Positions 1 to 12,109 of a DNA stretch of 64,000 bases are shown piece by piece (position 1 is the stretch's first letter; each line of letters starts with the position of its first letter). This DNA comes from Smittia aterrima. Lineage: Eukaryota > Arthropoda > Insecta > Diptera > Chironomidae. The DNA is taken from assembly GCA_033063855.1 (NCBI GenBank), contig CP093829.1, forward strand, positions 2,862,243 to 2,926,242, given 5' to 3'. Made by a program: the position numbers and the translations under genes. The notes beneath the pieces were generated by a model. That model worked only from the letters and a program-made list of their open reading frames with translations. It was not told the DNA's origin and ran no database searches.

Positions 1-1
1 G

Positions 2-1118
2 ATTCAACACAAGCAACCGTTTAACTTGAAATCCATTGAGAAAGAACAGAAGTTGAAAACACTCGGAGGAGATTACGTGATCTTCAGAAACGAACGTAAG
101 TCAATTTGACATTTGATTAATCGAAATGTTTTCTCAATTCTTTCTTCGTTCGTTCGATTAGCGTCGCCAAGCGTCAACAACGTTTCGATTCTCTCGAATG
201 CAACTCTTTCGAATGGAAACGACATCTTCGTCATCAACGAAGTTCTTTTCATGTCAGAGTCGGTTGTGTCTAAGCTTCATCAACAGAACAAGGACAAGGA
301 AACGCCTCCACTTCTTGCTTTCCCTTGGTTTGGATCTCAATTCTTGTCTCACGCTTTCCTCGCACTCGAACGTGACAATCGATTCACTCAAGTCACCAGG
401 TGAAATAAATCTTTGCTCAATTATCACGAACGCATTATTGATTTCTCATTATTTTAGATTCTTAAGCAGCGCAGAAATTGCATCTTCAATAATTGGATCC
501 AATTACACGTTCTTCGTTCCCAACGATGACGCATTCGAGAAATACGGTTTTGATCTTTTGCCAGACGAGGCTTTAAGTTCCGAGAAGGGAATTAAGTTGA
601 TTCTCAATCACTTCGTTAAAGGTCGTTTATATAATCGCAACTTGATTCAAGATGAAGTCTTTGAGACTGTTGGTGGAAAGCCATTGAAGATAAGCAAAGA
701 CGCCCAGGGACAAATCTCAGTCAATCGTGCAAAGATTGTCGAATCTGAAATTTTCGTTTACAATCTCGGAACGATGTTTTACATTGACGATGTCTTGTAC
801 CCAAACACGTTGAAGAATGAAGTTAAGACGATGACACAAGCTCCACGACATGAAGGCGAAAGCGGCGAAGACTTTTACACAACAGAAATGTCAATTTTCA
901 ATGAAAAGCATGAGAAGCTCACAACAAAGTCAAACAGAGAACCAACAACCTCCGAGTACAGGACTATCATGTCGGCTTTGTTAACAACAAGATCTGATGT
1001 CGAGTTTGTCCCAAATGAATTCTCTGAGTTTGTTGAAGAGTTTTCCGTCAGCGATAGCTACGTGACTCCCAAAGCGTTGCCACTTCAATCAAACAACTCG
1101 AAGCCACCTAAGAAATAA
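2..1118 (+). CDS. FAS1 (fasciclin) domain adhesion protein, 3' part
   Basis: Three exons are visible: 2-95, 162-399 and 458-1118 (TAA), with introns of 66 and 58 bases in matching phase 1. The gene enters from the left edge, so the start is missing. The first exons carry the end of one FAS1 domain (GGDYVIF, then NDIFVINEVLF, the usual closing block). The last exon has another FAS1 unit: YTFFVPNDDAFEKYG, then LILNHFVKGRLYN and a closing FYIDDVLYPN. A polar, low-complexity tail of roughly 95 residues follows and has no hydrophobic GPI-addition signal at the C-terminus. FAS1 proteins are secreted or membrane-attached cell-adhesion molecules. The soluble tail fits midline fasciclin or a periostin-like protein better than GPI-anchored Fas1, but I cannot assign an orthologue. 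A possible AATAAA lies near 1307. Confidence 0.85.
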
Positions 1119-2153
1119 AGAGATTTAAAAACATTTAGCTTTATGTCTAACATTATGAAAACATATCTGAAGAAACTGAAGAACAAATATCAATTTAAAG
1201 AAAAAGCAAATTTATGTAATCGATGAGCTTAATATCAACATTTCTCTTTAGATTGTTTGAAAAAGAATTTGATATTTTAATTTTTTGTCGTTGTCGTTTA
1301 AATTGAAATAAAAAGTTTTCTTGGAAAATCAAATTGAGCTTTTCATTCTCTCTCGAAAGTTGAAGCTTTCGCAAGAATGAGAGTGCGAGAGAGCTTTTCA
1401 TTGATGCATCAGAATAAATTGCAACAAAACTTTTTTATTGCCATCTGCAATGACCAAATTATTTCGCTCGAAATCTTTTTAAATAATAAAACAATTTTAT
1501 TTTGGAAATTCTTCAACTTGACAATGAAAAATATTTTTGTTAGACCTCAGACTCTTCCTTTCAAACTACAGCTGTTTTACGATGCACCAATGTGCGCACA
1601 ATCGTTCAGCCGCTGTTCCGCAAACTACAACAACAGTGCTCACGTTGACCAAGTTGAAGTTTAAATAACATCACACGGCAGTTCGTCTGCTGCTGACGAA
1701 GCGAGAAAGAATTTTCTTCTCTATCCGGTTGGGAAAAAAACTCGAGCTCGGTTTCAGTTACTTTCTGGCTTTCCGAGCAATCAGTTCGATTTAGTCTTTC
1801 GCCTTTGTCACGTTGTAGTCCCAAAAATACAGCAGAAAAAAAAATCTTTTCTCGGTCGTTTGTTAAAGACTTTCCTTCAGTTCTTTTCTTTTACAAAATA
1901 AAAATAAAAAATTTTGATTAGCTGCGGCTGCTGATTTTGTAGAAGAAGAGTTTTTATTTTATTTGTTATTCTCCTGGGATTGCTTCAAGATGTTTCGCGT
2001 TTATATTTTTTTTCGCTGTATCTGAATAATCAATAAGGAAAAGTGAGCTCCTCTCGTAGTTAATTGAACCTTTGATTAAGTTTTATCTTGTTGAGTGTGG
2101 CGAAAACGAAATGATTCAGAGCTAGAAGTGTGAGAAGACAGAGAAACGGTGAA
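1119..2153. other. Intergenic DNA and 5' leader of the next gene
   Basis: No coding exon is seen. The stretch holds the 3' UTR of the FAS1 gene and then the presumed promoter and leader of the gene starting at 2154. An imperfect hairpin-like region lies around 1340-1385, where CATTCT and CGAAAG blocks recur in inverted order. A direct repeat of GAGCTTTTCATT flanks it. Confidence 0.5.
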
Positions 2154-5100
2154 ATGTTGAGTGATAAAGTTATTGGAGGTCGAGGCCACAAAATTAGCCC
2201 CGTGGCAAGAGGAACATCGAAAATCGCGTACTCGCCGTGTCCAAAAATCGATCCGGATAATTGTTTGAATTTGGGAAGCCTACCAACACCGAACGGTAAT
2301 TTCACTTTTATAATTTTCCAGGAAACGTTTCTCCCTTCAATCGATATCGTTTAATTTATAATTCCTGAAGGGAGCCAACTAAACGAAAAACTTGTTTTTT
2401 TGTGAAAATTATTCAATAGAATCGATCCATTGACTCGTGAAAAACATGAAAGTCATTCCGACAGCTGGAAGAATGATGAGGCCAAAATAATATTTGTGTA
2501 TCACTCGGTTGTTGTCTCCACTGTCAAGGACTTCATAAAGAAATCAGCGGAAAAGGGAATGAAGTTTCCAGGAGACAAAAGAGACACAAAAGCTTCATCG
2601 CTTAATTGACAAGTCCAAATTTAAACGGAAGCTTTTCATTCAATTTTTAACGACGTGTGACAAGGTCAAAACATTTTGTGTTGAAGCTTTGATGGAAAAA
2701 AAATCTTTTTAACTCGCCATGAGGATTCAAACTCATGAAATATTCAAAGTCTAATGATTTTGCATCAGTTTGAATAAATAAAGTTTGTGTCTTTGCGAGA
2801 ACATTTTTGGCAAACACTAAAGCTCATTTGAGGAGAGCTGTTGGCTATTATAAAAGCACTTTGCTTCTTGCTTTGCTCGAAGCGAGTCTTCAATTGAAAT
2901 TGAAACTCTCGAGTTGCATGATAAATGTAATTTAAAGTATCGGGAAAACTTATTTCTATGCAATAGCCACGCGCTAGAAATTGCAACGACGAAACCAAGC
3001 ACGAACTAACTTATGATTTGCAGAACAACCTCAACAGTTTTTCAGTTCATTGTCTTCCTTTGTGTTCAAGCAATTGATGACATGAAACATCGCAATTAAG
3101 TTCAGTTAATCATTTTGACATTAAACTTCACTATCTGAATCAGAATGAATATTTTCTGCTGCATAATGACTCGAGCAATCAAGAGATTGATAAGTTTATG
3201 GAAATGTAAATTTATATTCATAAAGCTAGCGACGAAGAGAATCATTTCGTTACCGAGCTCAACGTTCCGTGCAAAAAAGTTGAATTTGAAATGAAAAGGG
3301 AAACTTCCGCTCATCAGAATTACAAAGCAATTCCGAAGTTTCCTTATCGAAGTGAACGGTTATCGTGACAAGAAGATTGTTCGAATCAAGTCATTTGCTT
3401 GGCATTTCGAGAAAGTCTGTTCACTTATGCACGAAGCCTTTTCCTACTTGAAGATTCAAAGCGAAGTTTTCCAATTCCCCGATGGCCTTAAAGAGCTTTC
3501 TCTTCCTTTCATCTTTCACTGTACTTGCTTTGCATAAAAGAATGAGAAAGAACAAGAAAAGCTTCGTTGCCTTCACCCGCAGCTACAATAATTAAATTTT
3601 TAAGTTTCCTTCCTCATTTCTCTCTCTCATGGAACTTTCATCGTCTCCGATTTTCACTTCTTCTTCCTTTTCTAATGTCAACTTTGTTTTGATTATCTCT
3701 GAATTAAATATTTAACTTTCGCATTAAAACGAAAGAGATAAAAACAAGCTTCATAAACATCAAGGCGACATTAAAAGCAGACAACATTTGACAACGCGAC
3801 TCGTAAGGAGAAAGAAATATTGCAGTGACAAACTAACGCTGACTTTTTAATTCAGAAGCAGACGAATGGAAATTAATGTTTGGGCAGATGGTGAAGCCAA
3901 ACGATTTGCATGGAAAAGCAGTTTCTTTTTTTGCTGGTCCGAAGTTTACTTGTGTCGAGTGAAAAAGAAAATCAAATAAATCACTTTGAGGCAGACAGAA
4001 GAGAGCGTGAATAAATTACTCTTCATCTTTTTACAATTCAGATTATTTCTGACAATTGTTGCTTTCATTTCTGGCAAGTTAATGAGGATAATTGAGTAGC
4101 GTGTGCTTCTGATTACAGCAATTAGTGGATCCTTCAAATGAAATTTGCGGCTTTCAAGAAAAGAAAAACTTTGCCGGTCGGTCTATTGTGCTCATCGGAA
4201 GCAGCGATAAATTAACTTGGAGCAAATCCCAAAAGTCGTAAACACTCGAGAAGCTGCTAATCAATTATCGTTTCGCTCAATTCGAGTTAAGTTCGTAAAG
4301 TTCCGTCGCTGATTTATGAGTGAACACTAATTAGAAGATTTCCCCATGAGCTCCTCGATCTATTTATGTCTTCGCAGTTTTCCTTCATTCAATTGTTTAT
4401 ATTTCAACTTTTCTTAAAATAAATTTTCTTCAACTGAACTGCCACCTGTTTCGCTATTTCGCGTAGATCTTCTTTTCTTATTATTTTTAATTGTAAAACA
4501 ACGTCAGATAAGATCGGCTCGTTAGTTTACAGCTGAGTGATCACGAATGAGTAAAACGATGTCGAAGCATTGTTCGTCGCTCGGCTTAAGTGGAAAGTGT
4601 GAAAATGTTGTCATGAAAATCTTCGCCTCGCTCAAAAATCTATTTTTAAAGCTTCCCGACAAACGAGAGCAAAGCAAAACACAACAAAGTTAATCTTGCT
4701 CTCTCAAAAAATTTTACTTTCGATGAAAAATTTTCAGTCAGTTTCAAGTGGTTTTCCGTTCGGTAACCATCGAAAGGAATCAAATAAATTCTCGAGTAAT
4801 TGAAAGTCATTGAATCCATTTCAAAATGAATTTAATGTTTCGAAAGAACTTCCGCGAAGGATCGGGCGGATCTAAACCGAGTGGAACAAAGTTAAATAAA
4901 ATGAATCGTTCCGCGAAACGATCGAGGGACTTTAGTGGGCAAGGCAACGATGAATCATTTACGCAATATCGAACGCATCTCTTCTTTAATGCCAATCGTT
5001 CAGGCTATCAGGACGACAATGGAGGTTACTTTTTCACTAATTTCTTAAAATCTGTGTGAGAGCTTCGCACTCGACGCTAAAGATGTGCAAAAACAAAATA

Positions 5101-8100
5101 TTTTCTTCACGGAAAATCTGACAGAAATAATTTTCTTTGTAAGAAGAAAAGTGCTCGACGAACTGAAATGTCACGCGATTAGCTGATTGAGTGGGCGAGA
5201 AGCGAGAGGAGAAAAATTATTTTGATTCGCGTAATTACTAAAGAAATTCAAATTCTTAATCAACGCAAAGTAAAAGAGTCAAACTCTAATATTTACATTT
5301 TTTTTTTAATCGCAACGATGCCTGGCACGATCTCAAAGATTATTTCTGTGCATGCTTAGAACTCGAGATGATCGCTCAAAAATATTTGTCGTCACTCTAA
5401 CGTAAACACGACAGATTTTATTATTTTTCAAGATTTATTTTCTAAAAATTCGAACGGTGATTGATGTTTTCGATTAGGATTATAATCGAGCCAATATGCT
5501 TCGTGTTTAGACAGAGGAGGATGCTGAGCTTATTCGTCCGTTGAGCGAGAAAATTCCTTTTTAAAAAATATCAAGAATCTTCAAGCGACGAATAAACTAT
5601 AAAAATAAAATTCATTGATTTTTCTTAATCCTCGATGAAAGATGTTTGAGGGATTAGAAAAATGTCAAAGCACGAACAGCTTCGCTTTGCAGCTGAATTT
5701 CCGGAAAATTTGATTTATTGATATTGAGTTTATGGCGTCTTGTGCAAGACTCATTTGTCGGAAAACCTTTTTCTATTCCAATCAAGCGAGAAATTTCTTA
5801 CAAAGCTTCGCTTGATCTTTTATTAAAAGAAAATTTTCTTGAAGGCATTGACATTATTTTAAAAAATCTTTTTTTCTTTACGATGCTTTGCGAATGTGAA
5901 AATTGTTTTTGACACGTCACATGCTTCTCGTATTTAAGCAAAATAGAGAAAAACTGACCCAATTTAAAAATAATCTTTTTCGCATAAAACATTGACGTAC
6001 TCGTAGTGCTAACAATCTCGGTGTTTATCGCTGAACTTTTCCTGTCTATTTCCGTCGAGCGATAATTACGTGAAATGTGAAATTTCTACAATTGAATGAA
6101 CTCAGTTTTTCAAGGGCGATGAGTCATTTTTTGTTTGGCCTTCACCCCCAAGATCTCCGTGTTTTAGAAATCAAAACAAACTTTTGAGGCTCGAACTCAA
6201 TCAAACGATCTGACAGCTCTCTCATTGTCTGTCAGAGTTAATGTAGATGAATTTTCAATGAAAAATTTCTTTCTGGGCAGGCAACAACGTAATTTTACAA
6301 TTATTTATAAATGGTTTTAAATCATTCTCAGCTGCCTTGAATTATTTTCAACTGCAGCGAGGATTATTAAGGAATTACGCAATAATAATTTGTTTTCTTC
6401 TCTTGTTTGAAACAAGAGCTCAAGTCTCTTGTAAATTGTGTTCAAGCTGAGGCTCAGAGCAACCGAAATAGGATATCGAATGCAACGCGATAGCTCGCAC
6501 CGTAGTTTTGTCACCTTTGCACAATTTAGTTTGCCTTCATTAGTAAAGTTGTTCTGTCCGTGTTCTCATGCTCAATATTTCATTAACAAAAGGATCGCAA
6601 TCGCGATATGCAAAAGCATTCTCTCGTAAATATTTGAACTGTTTCTTTCTCCATGTTTGAATTAATCTTTCGAGCTCAGTTCTCTTTAAGCTCAACCAGA
6701 AAACAAAACTGAAATAACATTCTTCCAGAGCTGCGATGCAGTGCAATCTCTTCACCAATCACACCAAGCATTGAACACACCAACATCATTCCAAATTCCA
6801 TTTCCAATGCAAATGAGCACTCGGGAGATTTTTTGGATGCACACACCTCGACTTACCAGCCACTTATACAAAGAAATAATTCAATGGGTAATATAAAATG
6901 GGATTATGGCAGTAACGGTAGATGTCCTACTAGTGAAGCACCAGTCCTTGTTACCGGCACTAAAGGTTTGACGCCTTCCACTTGAACATCCCGATTAGTT
7001 TTTAGATGTTGTTTGGTGTTTCTCGTTGTTTTTCAATCCATTGCCCACCCAATCCGCTAATCCGATAATCTCGTCACTCTCTCTCCTCCGATAACGAAAT
7101 GTTTTGCATGCTCTCTTATTGATGTTGTTTGAGTGCTTTTTCATTTTCATTAAACCGCTTAGCCTTTGAGCTTTACTCTCGTAAGCGAAAGCTTCGATTT
7201 TCCTATTTTACTTTTTGATTTTCGTGGGGACAACAATCGACAGATTTGCATTAAATAGTTCCCAATCCGTTTTGGGACTTTATCGTTTCTATAAATCACA
7301 TCAAGCTCCAAAATAGAATTGTCGCATTAAGACTTATTGATAGATGGACGTGAACGATTTGTCAGACATGGAATCGAAAAGTTTCCAACAAAAATCAATT
7401 GGGGAAAGCGAAAGCTCTTTTTTTTTTGTTGTCGTCATTGTTAGCAACAAGTCTCTGACAGTTGATGAAGAGCTTTCACACAAAGCTCCAGATTTAATTG
7501 CCATTCAACAACATAATATTCAGATTAAGATCGTTTACAGAATTCTGTCACTCGTCCAACATTTAAACAAGTGACAATGGCTTCAACAAGACTTCAAGAT
7601 TGAGCCAACTTTGTTACAAAGAGTTTCGTTTTTCTTTTAATCTTCTTTTCTCTTGAATCTCTTCTATGAATATTAATAAACTTATTTTCACAATGCAAAC
7701 GAGCTTTGTTATCTCTTCTTCTATGAAATTAACTCGAGCCGTGAGCTCACGAAGTTTTGTGCATTCCACTTGCACGAAGTTTCCACCGCGATTCCCTCTT
7801 GCGAAAGTAATTTATCTTGCTTAACATTACCGAGCTCCATCTGATAAGAAACGGAAGCTCCAATCAAAAACCGCTTCCGAGTCACGAAAGTGCAAACAAG
7901 AAAAAACGCTATAACTGACATTTGCCCAGTCCGTCCTGAAATGCGCCCATCCAAAGCTATCACATTTCTCTTCCTCTTGTGCACAATATTTCTAACGACT
8001 TTCCGCAGCATGTTTTGCTCTACAAACAAAGCATCATGAAAAATGCATCGATGAGCACACGAACACGTCAAATAAAGTTTCAATGAGCTTTCGATTTGAT

Positions 8101-9757
8101 TTGTTAACATTTTTTTTTTGCTCCGACTGCGAAGGCCAATGTCAAGAGCCAGAAAATCAGAAAGCGCTCGGATCGATATTGCTGTGAACAGATGATACGA
8201 TGAATCTAAAATGCTTTCAATGTTCCAGTTCAAAAGCTCGAAAGCACGAGTCTTGGAAATAATTTTTTTTGCGGAAGAAGCTTTGGCAAATTGAAGGAAA
8301 CTTTTATTTCAATTGCCAACTTTTCCAATTGGTTTAATAGAATTATGTGAAGTTTAATGAGATTTTCATTTTCTTTTATGAACAGTAAGCTTTAGCGGTC
8401 AACAGAATGGATCCGCAACGGGAGCTTTCGTTAGTTCTAGGAGTGAGCCGATCTCTTTAGCGACTCTTGATCGTGATTGCTTCATAATTCCTGTTCGAAG
8501 TTTAGAGAGATTTCTTCCTGCAGGAGTCCCGGTGAGTTTCCCTGCTGTTTGAACTAAACGAATTCAAGACTAAACTGTTTCTTAATGAAAAAGCTCCCGG
8601 CAGCTGCTCCAGACACCAAAGATCCAACTTACAAATCCAACCATTTGTCAGTACTTGAAGTTTCCGATCCAAAAGTTTGCATTCTCGCTCATTTGATGAG
8701 TCCACTTGAACCTCTCGACCCGCTTCTAGAATCGCCTTTGTCGCATCCGCTCATCAAACAGCGGGCAATCGCTTCGGAACTGCTGAATGAGGTGACTATT
8801 ATACAACTAGATAGAAAATACGAAGCGTTCGTTAAATGTTTTTTTTTTCTGTTCAGATCCAACAGGGAAATAATTTCGGAGCTTCAGGGGGAATGTTGTT
8901 GGCAAATATGGAGCGGCACGGTATTCAATTAAGAGCAGTAATTACTTTTCGTGAAATTGATACCAGATTACGTTTCTCCCTCAGCTGAATTCCCTTTCAT
9001 CGCTTATTACACAATTAACACAACACAGACCGATCCATCAACTTTCTACTCAAGCGTACGAGGAGCTTCTTTGTCGAAATTTGATGCGAAAAACACGCGA
9101 TACACAGCAGCTCATACTCTTGACATTTATAGTGAAGTCGCTTCTATTTGTCGACCGCCATTAATGCTCGCACCTTCTGAGCAAGCGAACGTTAAGAAGA
9201 CCCCAACAACTGCTTACATCATTAGCGTGTACAAGGTTTGAATCTTTTAGGAAAAGTTTTCGAATCAAATATTCGCAAATGTTATTGTTGCAGGTGTTTG
9301 AAGGCGATGATGGAGAGAGGTTCGAAAGAAATTGGCTTTATTGGACAGGTAAACGCCGTTTCTCGAGATTTTCTTTTGAAAGCTTCATGCTGAGAGCTTT
9401 TAAATTATTTCAATGAGATTGTGAAATTATTTAAGAAGAATTTTTGAAGCAATTTCTTTTCTTTTCTTCAAGGAGCTCGAATGCTTTATCGGTACTTGCC
9501 GAAAAACGCTGGCTTGAGGAAAATAACTTTGCACAAATGTAAGAACAAGAGAAATATTTAATTTCATTATCTCTCACTCTAAACTTCTTTCTCTTCTTCT
9601 CAAAGCTGTCGCAAAAACTGGTGATCTCGCTTACTTACTGATTTGTGAGTGTTCTGATCTCTTGAAGGATCTATCAGCAGCCGCCTATCTCGTTCCAGCA
9701 ATGCGAGCTCGTCTATGCGGCTACACAGCAATCTACCGCCCGATTCAAACTTTTTAA
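2154..9757 (+). CDS. Unrecognised spliced gene, about 442 aa
   Basis: I rebuilt nine coding exons: 2154-2295, 6729-6965, 8386-8531, 8594-8791, 8857-8920, 8967-9235, 9294-9348, 9473-9538 and 9606-9757 (TAA). All junction phases agree, giving about 442 residues. I do not recognise the family. The N-terminal third is polar and Ser/Asn-rich and looks disordered. From LERFLPAG onward the protein looks folded, with HLSVLEVSDPKVC, a 90-residue exon with FPFIAYYTI, and a C-terminal region with NWLYWTGARMLYRYLP and ending YRPIQTF. There is no signal peptide, clear membrane segment or known catalytic motif. The first introns are 1.4-4.4 kb while the later ones are 55-125 bases, typical of a regulated insect gene with long 5' introns. 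Donors at 6966 (GTTTGA) and 8921 (GTATTC), and the purine-rich acceptor before 8594, are the weakest junctions. An alternative first exon lies at 4826-5024. Confidence 0.65.
2296..4825 (+). other. Long first intron of the unrecognised gene
   Basis: The region runs from the donor after 2295 to the alternative first exon. No exon or structural RNA was recognised. It is AT-rich and by position may hold cis-regulatory DNA, including the promoter of the second first exon. Confidence 0.5.
4826..5024 (+). CDS. Alternative first coding exon of the unrecognised gene
   Basis: An ATG at 4826 opens 66 codons with a basic, Ser/Gly-rich start (FRKNFREGSGG, then NRSAKRSRDFSGQGN) and ends with GGAG before GTTACT. 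It ends in phase 1, exactly like the exon at 2154-2295, and either can join the acceptor at 6729. Used as a first exon it gives about 461 residues in place of 442. No acceptor of good quality is obvious just upstream, which favours a separate promoter. This is a reading-frame and phase argument; transcription is not shown. Confidence 0.55.
5025..6728 (+). other. Intron of the unrecognised gene
   Basis: No exon was recognised. A short inverted repeat (TCTGACAG and CTGTCAGA, 12-base spacer) lies at 6209-6236. The acceptor is CTTCCAG ending at 6728. Confidence 0.5.
6966..8385 (+). other. Intron of the unrecognised gene
   Basis: No exon was recognised on the + strand. A 170-codon open frame on the - strand (7721-8233) starts at TTG, resembles nothing known and is treated as chance. 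The acceptor is GAACAG ending at 8385. Confidence 0.5.
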
Positions 9758-10513
9758 AAATTCTTCTTTTTGATACAAAAAAAAATTCAAAGAACAAATT
9801 TCAACTTTTTCTGCGATAATAAAAAAATTGAAACTTTTATGAAATTGTAGATTAAAAAATTTTCTTTCTCAAGCTAAAACATCTGGCACGTTTTAAAAAA
9901 GGCTTACATATCGACCAGGACGAAATTTCGTCTTCTAAATTAGAAATAAATCCGTCATTTACTGCCGCAACTTTGAGGAAAATTCTGAATTTGCTCAAAC
10001 TCAGCTTTTTTAACGATCGTTAACTTCTAATGCAGTTGAAGCCTCTCAAAATAGCAAACGAGTCGTGCCAACCATTCAATCGCTTGAATTGTTCTATTGT
10101 TGAATGACCGAAATGGATTTGAGCTGAACTTTCACACGAGATGATTAAGTAATCCGCACCAAGAGAGATTTTAGATAGAAGTCAAAGATGAAACTGTAAA
10201 ATACTTAAACCAAATAAAAAAGTTCTGTGATAAATGATTAGTCAAATGAATGAAGAAAATTGAAAAATCGCATAGTTGTTGATAATTGTTGCAATGCGTG
10301 GGATCAGATATGTAACGAGAGATGGAAACCAATTGTGTAATTAAAAATATTTTTTCTGATAATAAAAACTTGAGATTTTAGGAGAAAATAAAATTTGTTT
10401 TACTGATGAGGAACGAATGACAACCGGCGTGGAATTAAATTTCACTTCTTCTTGTTTATTTTTCAGTCGAAGGTAATTTTACAGAATCTATTAACTCTAG
10501 ATAAGCCAAATAA
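9758..10513. other. Convergent intergenic spacer
   Basis: This lies between the unrecognised gene (+) and COA5 (-) and holds both 3' UTRs. A perfect 14-base palindrome, GACGAAATTTCGTC, is at 9919-9932. No gene is visible. Confidence 0.5.
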
Positions 10514-10867
10514 TTAATATCCCTTGTGTCCTCTGAATCTCGTCCTGTTGTCGAGCTTAAATTAGATGAGGCAAGTCTAAGGCGTGAGAAATTTCATGAA
10601 ATCAAACTTAACATACCAGAGATCGTTTACATTCGAAGAATGTGTTTCTAAGGACTTGACATTCATTGGGACAATTGTGAGCGTTAAGACATTCGCGTGG
10701 AGTTTTCTTTTCCTGTGAAAAATGTGAATTTTATTGAGAATCAATTTGAATTTTAAGAAACTTACAATTTTGCAGCAATCACTTTTTAACAAGCACATCT
10801 TCAAATCCGCACGTACGCCGGCGCAAGCACTTTTATCTTTTAACTCGTCATTGTCATATTGCATCAT
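10514..10867 (-). CDS. COA5: Cytochrome c oxidase assembly factor 5 (PET191 family)
   Basis: Three exons on the minus strand (10766-10867, 10617-10712, 10514-10555) join in phase 0 to 79 residues, close to the roughly 74 of human COA5. The protein begins with tandem Met codons. It has SACAGVRADLKMCLLKSDC, a first CX9C motif, then CQVLRNTFFEC, a second CX9C, and ends LDNRTRFRGHKGY, nearly the same as the vertebrate tail. Twin CX9C proteins are imported into the mitochondrial intermembrane space and oxidised there. COA5 is needed for complex IV assembly. Between the two motifs this copy has an extra NCPNEC-type stretch with two more cysteines than I recall in human COA5. The gene lies 115 bases downstream of PITHD1 on the same strand. 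The last exon is only 42 bases. Confidence 0.93.
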
Positions 10868-10982
10868 CTTGAAAGCTTTTTATTTAAGTTTTGATTCTTT
10901 GATTAAATTCTTGTTTACAAAAGATTTTGTTTTGAGGTTTGCGGCTCTGCTAACTTTGAACTTTTAACGTTAGATCTTTTAA

Positions 10983-11715
10983 TCATTGAATTTGGTGATT
11001 TACTTGGTCGAGAATATTGGTCTTGTGGTCTGCAACGTTTGGAGAGCTTTCGTAAGCACAGATTGTCACGCCATGACTGTGTCGTTCGCTGAACTCGCCT
11101 CTTAGGCCGATGTAATAAATTCGAGTTGTTTCTTCACCAAAGTTTATCGGAAAATGCAAAGAGAGATGATGCACTGAGTTGAATTTGACGACCTGAAGTG
11201 AAAGTTATTGAGTTCTGATCGAGTTAGATCTTGTGAAGAGTCTCACCTGTGTGTTGTATTCAATCGAACCGTTGATGTCTCGTTCCAGTTCAAACTCCTG
11301 ATCAGCTTTACTTGAAACATCGTCGAACGTCATTTTTGGTCGATTTTTAAACAAACGAAGTTTCTTGGGATGTTGTGAATCATTTGGGCCGATGACTCGA
11401 ATTCCTTTGAGTTTGATGTTTCCAGTAAAAGGAATGTTGAACAACAGCTCCTGATCACAGTCAGATTCGACGAAAAGAGAGAAGTCGAGTCTGTTCTCAA
11501 AAGACTTGAAAACATTTTTTCCACTTTCCTCTTCTGATTCGTTTAAGCACTCCAAGTTCATCATGTCTATCTTCTGATAAAGCGAGTATTGAAAGCCCAT
11601 CTCGAGTGGATCGATCCCATTCTTAAATAAAAAGTATGACCAATGACGTTATTAAAAAAGTTAGACTCAATACCGCTTCATGCTCGCAACTTCCGTGATC
11701 GTGAGAGTGAGGCAT
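10983..11715 (-). CDS. PITHD1: PITH domain-containing protein 1
   Basis: Three exons on the minus strand (11674-11715, 11247-11621, 10983-11192), all phase 0, give 208 residues, matching the family length of about 210. The 14-residue first exon is the His-rich start typical of PITHD1 (MPHSHDHGSCEHE). The PITH domain follows with ECLNESEEESGKNVFK, SDCDQELLFNIPFTGNIKLKG, a HHLSLHFPINFGEETTRIYY block and ANVADH-like SPNVADHKTN near the end. PITH domains bind proteasome-associated thioredoxin-like partners; PITHD1 is cytosolic and has been linked to proteasome and transcriptional functions. It is divergent from LYRM2 with only 110 bases between start codons, so the promoter is probably shared. 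Confidence 0.95.
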
Positions 11716-11825
11716 AATTTAGAATTTTTTGCTTTTTCACTGTTTTTGTTTTGACTTGTCGTAGAATTTTCCCCGAAAATCTTTGTTTGTGAACGTATTT
11801 AGCGAACGTATCATTAGACCCGAAA
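11716..11825. promoter_or_regulatory. Shared PITHD1/LYRM2 promoter region
   Basis: Only 110 bases separate the two divergent start codons, so both 5' UTRs and core promoters must lie here. No TATA box is evident, as expected for housekeeping genes. This is inferred from gene spacing. Confidence 0.6.
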
Positions 11826-12107
11826 ATGTCTAAGCTAGTCAAACCAGCGTTAAATTTAAAGCAGTTCTTGCTACGACAGCAAGTGTTTAAGCTTTATCGA
11901 GACATCTACAGAACAATCAACAAAATCCCGGACGAATCGAGTCGGAAAGATTTAAAGATTTGGCTGCAATCGGATTTTAGGAATAACAAAACAATGACTG
12001 AAGAAATTTCGATTAAGATGGCAATGCAAGTAGGACATCGTCAACTGAAGGAACTGAAGAACTCATTAGAACTTAGTGGTGTGACGAGTGACGATAAAAA
12101 GCGTTAA
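11826..12107 (+). CDS. LYRM2: LYR motif-containing protein 2
   Basis: A single-exon frame of 93 residues. The LYR-family signature is clear: LKQFLLRQQVFKLYRDIYRT, with the LYR tripeptide, followed by RKDLKIWLQSDFRNNK (the conserved second helix with RxxF/FRxNK) and QLKELKNSLELS at the end. LYRM proteins bind the mitochondrial acyl carrier protein and help assemble respiratory complexes; LYRM2 is associated with complex I and is intramitochondrial. The stop codon is just 12 bases from the convergent stop of MBTPS2. The nearest AATAAA on this strand is at 12160-12165, inside the antisense MBTPS2 coding region, so the mRNA should extend across it. Confidence 0.95.
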   Translation: MSKLVKPALNLKQFLLRQQVFKLYRDIYRTINKIPDESSRKDLKIWLQSDFRNNKTMTEEISIKMAMQVGHRQLKELKNSLELSGVTSDDKKR

Positions 12108-12109
12108 AG

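Noticed and set aside
1330..1400. Possible microRNA hairpin
   Set aside because: Only two six-base stems separated by an uneven internal loop; too weak for a precursor.
3370..3390. GTTCGAATC resembling a tRNA T-loop
   Set aside because: No acceptor, D or anticodon stems surround it.
7721..8233. 170-codon minus-strand frame inside an intron
   Set aside because: It starts at TTG, has no recognisable domain and no splice partner; likely chance in an intron.
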